DNA of 64,000 nt from Chromobacterium haemolyticum (GTDB lineage Bacteria > Pseudomonadota > Gammaproteobacteria > Burkholderiales > Chromobacteriaceae). The position numbers and the translations under genes were made by a program. The DNA lies in contig NZ_MUKU01000011.1 of NCBI RefSeq assembly GCF_002081825.1, positions 94,396 through 158,395 of the forward strand, given 5' to 3'. The notes beneath the pieces are model-generated. The model saw only the letters and a program-made list of their open reading frames with translations, made no database searches and had not been told where the DNA came from. This document shows positions 35,728-44,626 of the stretch, piece by piece. Position 1 is the first letter of the stretch, and every line of letters begins with the position of its first letter.

Positions 35728-36825
35728 ATGTCCATCCAGTTCATTGATCTGAAAGCGCAATACCAGCACCTGAAAGCCGATATCGACGCCCGCATCCACG
35801 CCGTGCTGGACCACGGCCAGTACATCATGGGGCCGGAGGTGAAGGAGGTGGAGCAGGGGCTGGCGGAATACACCGGCGCCAAGCACGCCATCGGCGTTTG
35901 CGACGGCACCAAGGCGCTGCTGATCGCGATGATGGCCCTGGACATCGGTCCCGGCGACGAGGTGATCACCACTCCGTTCACCTTTATCGCCACCGGCGAG
36001 ATGATCGCGCTGCTGGGCGCCAAGCCGGTGTTCGTCGACATCGACCCCGTCAGCTACAACCTGGACCCGGCGCTGTTGGAAGCGGCGATCACGCCCCGCA
36101 CCCGCGCCATCATGCCGGTGAGTCTGTACGGCCAGTGCGCTGATTTCGACGCCATCAACGCCATCGCCGCCAAACACGGCATCGCGGTGATAGAGGACGG
36201 CGCTCAGAGCTTCGGCGCCAGCCAGAACGGCAAGAAGTCCGGCAACCTTTCCACCATAGGCTGCACCAGTTTCTTCCCCAGCAAGCCCCTGGGTTGCTAC
36301 GGCGACGGCGGCGCTTGCTTCACCAGCGACGAGGCTCTGGCCAAGAAAATGCGCGAGATCCGCGTGCACGGCCAGGATCGCCGCTATCACCACCCCATCA
36401 TCGGCCTGAACGGCCGCTTGGACACCATACAGGCGGCGGTGCTGCTGGCCAAGCTGCCCAGCTTTGCGGACGAAGTGGCGGCGCGCGAACGTATTGGCGC
36501 GCGCTACAGCGCGCTGTTGCGCGATGTGGCGCGGGTGCCAGTGATTGCCGAGGGCAACAGCCACGTCTACGCGCAGTACACCATCGAGGTGGACAATCGC
36601 GAAGCGGTGCAGGCCAAGTTGAAGGAGCTGGGCGTGCCCACCGCCGTACATTACCCGATTCCACTGCATCTGCAGCCGGCCTTCGCCCATCTGAACCTGC
36701 CCGAAGGCAGCTTCCCGCTGTCGGAGGCCGCCGGCCGCCGCGTGATGAGCCTGCCGATGCATCCTTTCCTGGACGAAGCGACGCAAGACGCCATCGTCGC
36801 CGCAGTCAAACAGGTGCTGGCCTGA
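35728..36825 (+). CDS. wbpE: UDP-3-keto-uronate aminotransferase (WbpE-like, DegT family)
   Basis: A 365-residue PLP aminotransferase of the DegT/DnrJ/EryC1 family, with the PLP lysine at Lys186 in SFFPSKPLGCYGDGGA. WbpE works with WbpB, using glutamate to place the amino group on C3. VIEDGAQSFGA carries the PLP-ring Asp. It lies four bases before the flippase gene. Confidence 0.92.
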   Translation: MSIQFIDLKAQYQHLKADIDARIHAVLDHGQYIMGPEVKEVEQGLAEYTGAKHAIGVCDGTKALLIAMMALDIGPGDEVITTPFTFIATGEMIALLGAKPVFVDIDPVSYNLDPALLEAAITPRTRAIMPVSLYGQCADFDAINAIAAKHGIAVIEDGAQSFGASQNGKKSGNLSTIGCTSFFPSKPLGCYGDGGACFTSDEALAKKMREIRVHGQDRRYHHPIIGLNGRLDTIQAAVLLAKLPSFADEVAARERIGARYSALLRDVARVPVIAEGNSHVYAQYTIEVDNREAVQAKLKELGVPTAVHYPIPLHLQPAFAHLNLPEGSFPLSEAAGRRVMSLPMHPFLDEATQDAIVAAVKQVLA

Positions 36826-36829
36826 GCGC

Positions 36830-38098
36830 ATGAGCTTGTTGCTGTTTCGCCTGCCCAAGAGCGGCTTCATCCGCCACATCATCACCCTGGTCACCGGGGC
36901 GGCGGTGGCGCAGGTGATTCCGTTGCTGGTGTCGCCGCTGATCACCCGCCTGTACAACCCGCACGAGGTGGGGGTGCAGGCGGTTTACGTCTCCTGGCTG
37001 TCCACGCTGGCGGTGCTGGCCACCGCGCGTTACGAGATGGCCATCGTGTTGCCGGCGGAGGAGAGGCGGGCCAGCAATCTGATGGGCTTGTCCATCGCTT
37101 GCGCATTGGCCCTGTCCTTGTCGGTGGGCGTGGTGGTGGCCTTTGACGGCCACGCCCATATCGCCCGCCATCTGGGCGCGCCGGAACTGGAGCCCTGGCT
37201 GCTGCTGTTGCCGTTGTCCGTGGCGCTGGCGGGTTTGATGCAAGCTTGGACCAACTGGAACAACCGTCACCGCCGCTACCAGGCCAACGCCAACGGCCGC
37301 ATGCTGCAGTCCTTGAGCATGGCGGCCACTCAAGTGGGGCTGGGCTGGACCGGCGCCGGCGTTGCCGGGCTGATTCTGGGCCAGCTGGCCGGTCAACTAG
37401 GCTCTCTGTTGGCGCAAACCTGGCAGGACCTCAAGGCCCGCTTCGCTTGGCGCCATGAGCTCAGCCGCGTCGGCATGCGCGAGGTAGCGCGCGCCTATAT
37501 CGAGTTTCCCAAGATCAACGCGCCGCACGCCTTGAGCACCGCCTTGCTGGATTCGGCGACCTTGGTGGCGCTGACCATGCTGGCCGGCACCGCCTCGGTG
37601 GGCTTTTACGGACTGATGATGCGGGTACTGAAGCTGCCAGCGGCGCTGATCGGCCAGGCGGTGGCGCAGGTGGCCTATCGCGAGCTGGCCGACGCCCGCA
37701 ATCAGCGTCTGCCGCTGCGTCCCATTCTGCGCAAGATGATGTTGACGCTGGGCGGCATGGCCTTGCTGCCCTTCCTGGTGATACAACTGGCCGGGGAGCC
37801 TTTGTTCTCGCTGGTGTTCGGCCAGAACTGGGCCACCGCCGGCCGCTACGCGGAGGCGATGTCGCTTTATATCCTGTTCCACTTCGTCGCCTCGCCGCTG
37901 GGCATGGTGCCGCCGGTGATCAATCGTCAGCGCCAGGCCTTCCTGTGGTCTTTGCTGCAGGCTGTGTTGTTCCTGGGCACGATGTGGGTCGGTTTCGCGC
38001 TGTGGAACGACGCGGTGGCCACCTTCCAATTGGTCTCGGTGGTGATGGCCGCTTACTTCCTGGCTTATTTTTCATGGCTTTACAAGGCAGCCCGATGA
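36830..38098 (+). CDS. Wzx-like lipid-linked oligosaccharide flippase
   Basis: A 422-residue polytopic membrane protein with about 12 hydrophobic helices, of the polysaccharide-transport (MOP) family. Early RHIITLVTGAAVAQVIPLLVS and ITRLYNPHEVGVQAVYVSW match Wzx-type flippases, which carry undecaprenyl-linked glycans across the inner membrane. The stop overlaps the next gene start (ATGA). No Wzy-like polymerase is seen near it. Confidence 0.85.
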   Translation: MSLLLFRLPKSGFIRHIITLVTGAAVAQVIPLLVSPLITRLYNPHEVGVQAVYVSWLSTLAVLATARYEMAIVLPAEERRASNLMGLSIACALALSLSVGVVVAFDGHAHIARHLGAPELEPWLLLLPLSVALAGLMQAWTNWNNRHRRYQANANGRMLQSLSMAATQVGLGWTGAGVAGLILGQLAGQLGSLLAQTWQDLKARFAWRHELSRVGMREVARAYIEFPKINAPHALSTALLDSATLVALTMLAGTASVGFYGLMMRVLKLPAALIGQAVAQVAYRELADARNQRLPLRPILRKMMLTLGGMALLPFLVIQLAGEPLFSLVFGQNWATAGRYAEAMSLYILFHFVASPLGMVPPVINRQRQAFLWSLLQAVLFLGTMWVGFALWNDAVATFQLVSVVMAAYFLAYFSWLYKAAR

Positions 38099-38676
38099 AT
38101 TGGCACGCTCTATTCAGCCGCATCCGTTTCCGCCTGTCGGCGTGGGTGCAGCCCAGAATGGTGTATGGATTCACCCGCGGCGACGGGGTGTTCCTCAAAC
38201 GCACCCGGGTGTCCAACATGACCCGCATCGAACATGTCGGCAAGCTGATGGTGGACGACAACGTCTACATCGGCCATTTCAATCTGATCGACGCCTCCGG
38301 CGGCCTGTATATCGGCGAAGGTTGTCAGATCACCAACTATGTTTCTCTGCTGACCCACTCCAGCCATGTGGCCATCCGCCTGTACGGCGACCGCTACCTG
38401 GAGAGCAACAATCACGTCGGCTATCTGAAAAAGCCCACCAAGCTGGGCCCGTACAGTTTCGTAGGCCCGCACTCGGTGCTGATGCCGGGCGTGGAGCTGG
38501 GCAAGGGCTGCATGGTGTCGGCTTACAGTTATGTGCCGGCCGGCGTTTATCCCGATTTCGCCATCCTGGCCGGCAATCCGGCGCGGGTAGTGGGCGATAC
38601 CCGCGAGATGGACGCCAAATGGCTGGACGAGCATCCGGAGTTGCTTCCCTTGTACGAGGCCTGGGCGCATGACTGA
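38095..38676 (+). CDS. Hexapeptide-repeat acyltransferase
   Basis: A 193-residue left-handed beta-helix acyltransferase (WbbJ/LacA-like): VDDNVYIGHFNLIDASGGLYIGEGCQITN, the catalytic-type His in TNYVSLLTHSSH and IGxxSxVxxG-type strands near GPYSFVGPHSVLMPGVELGKG. It probably O- or N-acetylates a sugar of the glycan. The ATG at 38095 overlaps the flippase TGA and is preferred over a far upstream in-frame start inside that gene. It overlaps the next gene by eight bases. Confidence 0.82.
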   Translation: MNWHALFSRIRFRLSAWVQPRMVYGFTRGDGVFLKRTRVSNMTRIEHVGKLMVDDNVYIGHFNLIDASGGLYIGEGCQITNYVSLLTHSSHVAIRLYGDRYLESNNHVGYLKKPTKLGPYSFVGPHSVLMPGVELGKGCMVSAYSYVPAGVYPDFAILAGNPARVVGDTREMDAKWLDEHPELLPLYEAWAHD

Positions 38677-39763
38677 GCCCATGAGAGACAAGGTCGCCAG
38701 CGTTGCGGTGCTGGGCTCCGCCTCGGTGCATACCTGGCGTTTCCTGCGCGGCATCGCGCCGCATGTGGATCAATTATTCCTGGCCTGCAACGGCGAGATT
38801 CCGGCGGACGTGGCCGCCTTGCTGACCGGCAGCCTGCGCGTGGATTTTCGCCTGGCGGCGCTGGGCACGGCGGCGCGCTTGCGCGCCTGGCTGCGCGAGA
38901 CGCGGCCGCAGCTGCTGCACATCCACCAGGCCAATAGCGTGGCCTGGCACGGCAGCCGCGCCGCCGCCAGCCTGGATTTGCCCATGGTGCTGACCGCCTG
39001 GGGCTCCGATGTGCTCTTGCTGCCGGACCGCAACCCGCTGATGCGGGCGATGGTGCGCGCCAATCTGGCCGCCGCCGACGCGATCACCTCGGATTCGCTG
39101 CACATGGCGGCGAAAATCCGCGAACTGGCCGGCGAAGGCTGTCGCATCCGCCAGCTCAATTACGGCATGGACGCCATGCCGGAGCCGGCGGCCAGCGCGG
39201 GTAAGGGCAAGACGGTGCTGTCCTGCCGGCTGCACAAGCCTTTGTACCGCATCGACGCCATTCTGCGCGCCTGGGAGCGGGTGGAACGCGGCGGCCGCTT
39301 CGGCGATTGGCGCTTGACCGTGGCCGCCAGCGGCAGCGACACCGAGGCCTTGAAGCGCCTGGCCGCCGAACTGGGCCTGAGCCGCGTGGACTTCGCCGGC
39401 TTTGTCGACAGCGAGACGCTGGGGCGGATGTACGCGGAGTCCAGGGTCTTCGTCAGCGTGCCGCGCTCGGACGCCACCAGCATCAGTCTGCTGGAAGCGA
39501 TGGGCCACGGCTGCTTGCCCCTGCTGTCCAATCTGCCGGCCAACGGCGAATGGGTGATAGACGGGCTCAACGGCCTGATCGCCGAGGACGTGGGGTGTTT
39601 GGACGAGGCCTTGCTGCGCGCGATGGAATGGGCCGGCGAGGATGCGAAGCTGGACGAGGCCGCGGCGCTCAACCGCCGGCTGGTGGCGGACAAGGGGCTG
39701 CATCAGCCGAATATGGCCGGCTTTGCCCGGCTGTACCGGGAACTGATGGGGTTCGACAACTAG
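38669..39763 (+). CDS. Glycosyltransferase family 4 protein
   Basis: A 364-residue GT-B enzyme. The acceptor half contains LLHIHQANSVAWHG and LTAWGSDVLLLP. The donor half has the E-x7-E-like ISLLEAMGHGCLPLLSNLPANGEWV that binds the nucleotide sugar. One of three glycosyltransferases in the operon; donor and linkage are unknown. Confidence 0.85.
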   Translation: MTEPMRDKVASVAVLGSASVHTWRFLRGIAPHVDQLFLACNGEIPADVAALLTGSLRVDFRLAALGTAARLRAWLRETRPQLLHIHQANSVAWHGSRAAASLDLPMVLTAWGSDVLLLPDRNPLMRAMVRANLAAADAITSDSLHMAAKIRELAGEGCRIRQLNYGMDAMPEPAASAGKGKTVLSCRLHKPLYRIDAILRAWERVERGGRFGDWRLTVAASGSDTEALKRLAAELGLSRVDFAGFVDSETLGRMYAESRVFVSVPRSDATSISLLEAMGHGCLPLLSNLPANGEWVIDGLNGLIAEDVGCLDEALLRAMEWAGEDAKLDEAAALNRRLVADKGLHQPNMAGFARLYRELMGFDN

Positions 39764-39822
39764 GAATTTTGCCGCGGGCCCGAGATCGTCGTGGGCCGGC
39801 CGGCCGCTAAACAGAGCTTAAT

Positions 39823-40917
39823 ATGAAAATTGCCCATCTCACTTCCGCTCACCCGCGCCACGACATCCGCATCTTCGTCAAGGAATGCGCAAGTCTGGCC
39901 GCGGCAGGGCACGAGGTGACGCTGATCGTGGCCGACGGCCAAGGCGAGGAGATCAACCGCGGCGTGCGCTTTCACGATGTGGGCCCTAAATCCGGCGGCC
40001 GTTTGGCGCGGATGACCAGCACTGTCAAGCGCGTCTACCAGGCGGCGCTGAAGCTACGTCCGGACGTGGTCCACTTTCACGACCCGGAGCTGATCCCCGC
40101 CGCGCTGCGCCTGAAGCAGGCCGGTATCAAGGTGGTTTACGACGTGCATGAGGACGTGCCGCGCCAGATCCTGGCCAAATACTGGATACCCGGCGCGGTG
40201 CGGTCCCTGGTGTCTAGCGGCTTTGAAGCGCTGGAGGACTGGGCGGCGCGCCGCTTCGACGCGGTGGTGACTTCGACGCCGCATATCCGCAAGCGCTTCG
40301 AGAAACTGGGCGCCCGCGCGCTGGACGTATGCAACTTTCCCATTCTGGAAGAACTGGTGCGCGACACGCCGTGGGAACAGCGCCGCAACGAACTGTGCTA
40401 TATCGGCGGCATCTCGCGCATCCGCGGCATTGAACCCATCGTCGAGGCACTGCCGGACACCGCGACGCGGCTGAACCTGGCCGGGCCGTGGAGCGAGAGC
40501 GATTTGAAGGCCCGGGTGTCGGCGCTGCCCGGCTGGGCGCGGGTCAACGACCTCGGCGTGCTGGACCGCAAGGGCGTGGCCGAGGTGCTGGCCAAGAGCA
40601 AGATCGGCCTGGTGACGCTGTTTCCGACGCCGAATTACGTCGACGCCTTGCCGATCAAGCTGTTCGAATACATGGCCGCCGGCATGCCGGTAATCGCGTC
40701 GGACTTCCCTGTGTGGCGCGAAATCGTGGACGACGCCGGCTGCGGCCTGCTGGTGGACCCGCAGGACCCGGCCGCCATCGCCGCAGCTGTCAAGGAACTG
40801 ATGACCGACGAAGCGCGCATGCGTGCCTTAGGCGAAGCCGGCAAGCAGGCGATATTGAACAAATACAGTTGGGCGGCCGAGGCCGACAAGCTGGTCAAGC
40901 TGTACGCAACGCTGTAA
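39823..40917 (+). CDS. Glycosyltransferase family 4 protein (WbpH-like)
   Basis: A 364-residue GT-B enzyme starting MKIAHLTSAHPRHDIRIFVKEC, typical of the WbpH-type group. HFHDPELIPAALRLK and YDVHEDVP are in the N-terminal domain. ALPIKLFEYMAAGMPVIASDFPVWREIV is the donor-binding segment. It ends three bases before the next glycosyltransferase gene. Confidence 0.86.
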   Translation: MKIAHLTSAHPRHDIRIFVKECASLAAAGHEVTLIVADGQGEEINRGVRFHDVGPKSGGRLARMTSTVKRVYQAALKLRPDVVHFHDPELIPAALRLKQAGIKVVYDVHEDVPRQILAKYWIPGAVRSLVSSGFEALEDWAARRFDAVVTSTPHIRKRFEKLGARALDVCNFPILEELVRDTPWEQRRNELCYIGGISRIRGIEPIVEALPDTATRLNLAGPWSESDLKARVSALPGWARVNDLGVLDRKGVAEVLAKSKIGLVTLFPTPNYVDALPIKLFEYMAAGMPVIASDFPVWREIVDDAGCGLLVDPQDPAAIAAAVKELMTDEARMRALGEAGKQAILNKYSWAAEADKLVKLYATL

Positions 40918-40920
40918 ATC

Positions 40921-42150
40921 ATGAAAATACTCTACATCAACCACTATGCCGGCAGCCCCCGGCACGGCATGGAATTCCGCCCCTATTATCTGGCGCGGGA
41001 ATGGGTGAGCGCCGGCCATGAAGTCAATATGTTGGCCGCCGATGTGTCCCATCTGCGGCAGACCCATCCGCAGGTGGACGGCAAATACCGGGACGAAGAC
41101 ATAGACGGCATCCGCTACACCTGGTGCAAGACCCGCCCTTACGACGGCAACGGGCTTGGTCGCGTGCTCAATATCTTCAGTTTTCTGGCCCGGGTGATGG
41201 GCTTGTCTGGCCGCTATCTGAAGCAGTGGAAGCCGGATGTGGTGATCGCCTCGTCCACCTATCCGCTGGATACGGTGCCGGCGGCGTGGATCGCCGCCAA
41301 GACCGGCGCGCGCCTGGTGTACGAAGTGCATGATTTGTGGCCGCTGACGCCGGTGGAGGTGGGCGGCATGTCGCCCAAACATCCCTTCATCCGCCTGCTG
41401 CAGTGGGCCGAGGATTTCGGCTACCGCAAGGCCGACACCGTGGTGTCCATGCTGCCCTGCGCCAAGGACTATATGGTGGCGCACGGTATGGACCCGGCCA
41501 AGTACGTGGTGATTCCCAACGGCGTCGACGTCGCGGAATGGCGGGGCGAGGCTGAGGCCCTGCCGGTCGAGCACCGGATGCGGCTGGCGGAATTGAAGGC
41601 GCAAGGGCGTTTCCTGATCGGCTACGCCGGCGGGCACGGCTTGGCCAATGCGTTGGATTATTTGCTGGAGGCGGCGGCGCTGATGCGGGACGCGGCGGTG
41701 ACTTTCGTGCTGGTCGGCGACGGTCCGGACAAGGCGGCCTTGGCGGCGCGCGCGGCCGAGTTGGGGCTGGACAATGTGATGTTGCTGCCATCCATTGCCA
41801 AACGCAGCGTGCCGGTCTTCCTGGCAGAGTGCGACGCGCTCTACATAGGCTGGCGCAAGCTGCCGATCTATCGCTTTGGCATCAACCCCAATAAACTGTT
41901 CGACTACCTGATGGCCGCCAAGCCGGTGATCCACTCGGTGGAGGCCGGCAACGATATGGTGAAAGACGCCGGCGCCGGCATCAGCGTGGGCGCCGAGGAC
42001 CCGGCCGCGATTGCCGACGCTGCGCGGCGGATGGCGGCGACGCCTATAGCCGAACGCGAAGCGATGGGCGTGGCCGGCCGCGCTTATGTGCTGGAACACC
42101 ATGATTACGCGGTGCTGGCGCGGCGCTTTCTGGCAGCGGTGAAGCGGTAG
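40921..42150 (+). CDS. Glycosyltransferase family 4 protein (WbuB-like)
   Basis: A 409-residue GT-B enzyme beginning MKILYINHYAGSPRHGMEFR, as in WbuB-type transferases of deoxy-aminosugars. VYEVHDLWPLTPVEVGGM and KLFDYLMAAKPVIHSVEAGNDMV are the conserved acceptor and donor segments. Substrate cannot be read directly. Confidence 0.86.
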   Translation: MKILYINHYAGSPRHGMEFRPYYLAREWVSAGHEVNMLAADVSHLRQTHPQVDGKYRDEDIDGIRYTWCKTRPYDGNGLGRVLNIFSFLARVMGLSGRYLKQWKPDVVIASSTYPLDTVPAAWIAAKTGARLVYEVHDLWPLTPVEVGGMSPKHPFIRLLQWAEDFGYRKADTVVSMLPCAKDYMVAHGMDPAKYVVIPNGVDVAEWRGEAEALPVEHRMRLAELKAQGRFLIGYAGGHGLANALDYLLEAAALMRDAAVTFVLVGDGPDKAALAARAAELGLDNVMLLPSIAKRSVPVFLAECDALYIGWRKLPIYRFGINPNKLFDYLMAAKPVIHSVEAGNDMVKDAGAGISVGAEDPAAIADAARRMAATPIAEREAMGVAGRAYVLEHHDYAVLARRFLAAVKR

Positions 42151-42155
42151 CGTTG

Positions 42156-42250
42156 TCGAAGGGCGGAAGCCCGTTTGAGGGCATTCCGTCAAGTTGTCGA
42201 TGTCGTGGATGAAAATAGCGGAAGGCTCCACTGGAGCCTCCGCCCTACGA
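42156..42250. repeat. Two-hairpin dispersed-type element with inverted ends
   Basis: About 95 bp with inverted ends TCGAAGGGCGGAAGC and GCCTCCGCCCTACGA (one the near-complement of the other). It contains two internal hairpins, around GCCC..GGGC (42169-42182) and GGCTCC/GGAGCC (42224-42238). It has the look of the REP/MITE-like GGCGGA elements of proteobacteria. Only one copy is seen here. Confidence 0.6.
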
Positions 42251-42336
42251 ATGATTTTGCAGGTCGTGCGCGGGGCGTGAGGCGATGGACATGGAGGGCG
42301 GCCGAGAGCGGCTGCTCAAAGACGAAAGACTGAGAA

Positions 42337-43500
42337 ATGAGCGAACAAAAATTCCTGCCCTTCGCCCTGCCGGACATCGGCGAGGACGAGATCAACGAAG
42401 TGGTCGACGCGCTGCGTTCCGGTTGGGTCACCACCGGTCCCAAGACCAAGCAGTTTGAGGCCGATTTCGCGCAGTTCATCGGCGACGGCGTCGAGGCGAT
42501 CGCCGTCAACTCGGCCACCGCCGGCCTGCACCTGGCGCTGGAAGCGATAGGCATCGGCCCCGGTGACGAAGTCATCGTGCCGAGTTATACCTTCACCGCC
42601 ACCGCCGAAGTGGTGCGCTACCTGGGCGCGCACCCGGTATGCGTGGATGTGGACGCGGCCACCTTCAATATCAGCCCGGACGCGATCCGCGCCGCGATCA
42701 CCGCCAAGACCCGCGCCATCATGCCGGTGCACTTCGCCGGCCTCGCTTGCGAGATGGACGAGATCATCGCCATTGCCCGCGAACACGGGCTGAAGGTCGT
42801 TGAAGACGCGGCCCATGCGTTGCCCACTTATTACAAGGGCAAGCTGGTGGGCACCTTGGACTCCGACGTCACCGTGTTCAGCTTCTACGCCAACAAGACC
42901 ATGACCACCGGCGAAGGCGGCATGGTGGTGTCCAAGAACAAGGACATCATCGCGCGTTGCAAGGTGATGCGTCTGCACGGCATCAGCCGCGACGCCTTCG
43001 ACCGTTATGTGTCCAAGACCCCGGCCTGGTTCTACGAAGTGGTGGCGCCCGGCTTCAAATACAATATGCCGGATACCGCCGCGGCGATGGGCATCCACCA
43101 GTTGAAGAAGATCCGCCGCTTCCAGGAATTACGCGAGGCGATGGCCCAGCGCTTCGACCGCGAGCTGGCCGACCTGCCACTGATCCTGCCGGCGCGGCCC
43201 AAGGACGCGGGCAGCAATCACGCCTGGCATCTATATCCGGTGCGCATCAAGCCGGAGGCCGGCGTCAGCCGCGACGACTTCATCGCCCGGATGGCGGAAA
43301 AGGGCATAGGCTGCTCGGTGCACTTCATTCCGCTGCATCGCCAGCCGGTGTGGCGCGACGGCTATCAGCTGACGCGCGAACAGTTCCCGGTGACCGACGC
43401 CGCCTTCGAGGCCGAAGTGACCCTGCCGCTGTACACCCGGATGACGGACGATGACCAGAGCCGAGTGATCGCCGCGGTGCGCGAGATTCTGAGCGCATGA
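42337..43500 (+). CDS. UDP-4-keto-6-deoxy-sugar aminotransferase (PglE/ArnB-like, DegT family)
   Basis: A 387-residue PLP aminotransferase with the PLP lysine at Lys187 in [15 protein letters not shown]. It is distinct from WbpE and closer to 4-aminotransferases that act after a WbpM-type 4,6-dehydratase, as in bacillosamine synthesis; the dehydratase is four genes... three genes downstream in the same operon. The stop overlaps the sugar transferase start (ATGA). Regiochemistry is inferred from context. Confidence 0.82.
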   Translation: MSEQKFLPFALPDIGEDEINEVVDALRSGWVTTGPKTKQFEADFAQFIGDGVEAIAVNSATAGLHLALEAIGIGPGDEVIVPSYTFTATAEVVRYLGAHPVCVDVDAATFNISPDAIRAAITAKTRAIMPVHFAGLACEMDEIIAIAREHGLKVVEDAAHALPTYYKGKLVGTLDSDVTVFSFYANKTMTTGEGGMVVSKNKDIIARCKVMRLHGISRDAFDRYVSKTPAWFYEVVAPGFKYNMPDTAAAMGIHQLKKIRRFQELREAMAQRFDRELADLPLILPARPKDAGSNHAWHLYPVRIKPEAGVSRDDFIARMAEKGIGCSVHFIPLHRQPVWRDGYQLTREQFPVTDAAFEAEVTLPLYTRMTDDDQSRVIAAVREILSA

Positions 43501-44162
43501 GCGAGCGTGGTTCAGACAGCGGCGGCCTGTTGCCGCCGTGCTGCCGCCCGCGCCGCCACGGTTCGCGGCTGTTGAAGCGCGGCTTCGACATCGTCGCCGC
43601 GGGCCTGGGCCTGGCCGTGCTGGCGCTGCCGCTGCTCGCGGTGGCGCTGTGGGTGAAGCTGGATTCGCCGGGCCCGGTGTTTTTCCGCCAGGTGCGTGTG
43701 GGGCGGAACGGCACGCTGTTCCGCATCCACAAATTCCGCACCATGCAGGTGGACACCGAGCGCCACGGCCAGCTGACCGTCGGCGCGGACGCGCGCGTCA
43801 CCGGCGCCGGCCGCCTGCTGCGCAAGACCAAGCTGGACGAACTGCCGCAGTTGATCGACGTGTTGTTCGGCAATATGAGCTTGGTTGGCCCGCGGCCCGA
43901 GGTGCCCAAGTACGTCGCCCACTATCCGGACGAGGTCCGCGACATCGTGTTGTCGGTGCGCCCGGGCATCACCGACTGGGCGTCGATCAAGATGATAGAC
44001 GAGAACGAAATCCTGGGCCGCGCCGAGGATCCGGAGTGCGCTTACATTGAGCAGGTATTGCCGGAAAAATTGGCGTATTACGTGCGCTACGCCGAAAGCC
44101 ACAGCTTGTTTGAAGATGTCCGCATCATCGTCGCCACGCTGATGAAGATCGTCAGTCGATGA
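43497..44162 (+). CDS. Undecaprenyl-phosphate glycosyl-1-phosphate transferase (PglC-like)
   Basis: A 221-residue monotopic phosphoglycosyl transferase. The single hydrophobic membrane segment is at about 30-52 ([20 protein letters not shown]). Next come [22 protein letters not shown] and the catalytic Asp-Glu dyad in [30 protein letters not shown] is the phosphate-binding motif. The short length matches PglC rather than WbaP. It should start the glycan by moving a sugar-1-phosphate onto undecaprenyl phosphate. It overlaps both neighbours by four bases. Confidence 0.9.
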   Translation: MSERGSDSGGLLPPCCRPRRHGSRLLKRGFDIVAAGLGLAVLALPLLAVALWVKLDSPGPVFFRQVRVGRNGTLFRIHKFRTMQVDTERHGQLTVGADARVTGAGRLLRKTKLDELPQLIDVLFGNMSLVGPRPEVPKYVAHYPDEVRDIVLSVRPGITDWASIKMIDENEILGRAEDPECAYIEQVLPEKLAYYVRYAESHSLFEDVRIIVATLMKIVSR

Positions 44163-44626
44163 CGGTTTCCATCCGCTTGGCCGGACCCGCCGATGTCGTC
44201 GCTCTGACGGACATTTATCTGGCCTGTCGCCGCGAGATGAATTATGCGCCGCTGGCGCATGCCGAGGCGGAGGTGAGAGCCTGGTTCGCCGGCACGCTGT
44301 TGCCGTCCGGCGGAGCATGGTTGGCGGAACGGAACGGCGATATCGCCGGCTTCGCTGCCGCGTCGCTGCAAGACGATGTGCTATGGCTGGACCAGCTATA
44401 TGTCAGCGCCGGACATCGCGGCGCGGGAGTCGGCGGAATGCTGCTGCAACGGTTGTTGTCGCCCCCGGCGCCGGCTTGCCGGCTGTTCGTGTTCCAGGCC
44501 AATCAAAGCGCGCGCCGCTTCTACGAGACGCATGGCTTTGCGCTGCTGAGCCTGAGCGATGGCCAAGATAACGAGGAATGTTGTCCGGATGCGCTGTATC
44601 AACGGCCGCCGGACGCGAAAGAATGA
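44159..44626 (+). CDS. GNAT-family N-acetyltransferase
   Basis: A 155-residue GNAT protein. The acetyl-CoA motif is LDQLYVSAGHRGAGVGGMLL (about 78-98), followed by FVFQANQSARRFYETHGF. Placed between the sugar transferase and the dehydratase and coupled by 4-base overlaps at both ends, it may acetylate the 4-amino group of the initiating sugar. The usual PglD is a beta-helix enzyme, so this would be a different solution; this role is inference. Confidence 0.82.
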   Translation: MTVSIRLAGPADVVALTDIYLACRREMNYAPLAHAEAEVRAWFAGTLLPSGGAWLAERNGDIAGFAAASLQDDVLWLDQLYVSAGHRGAGVGGMLLQRLLSPPAPACRLFVFQANQSARRFYETHGFALLSLSDGQDNEECCPDALYQRPPDAKE

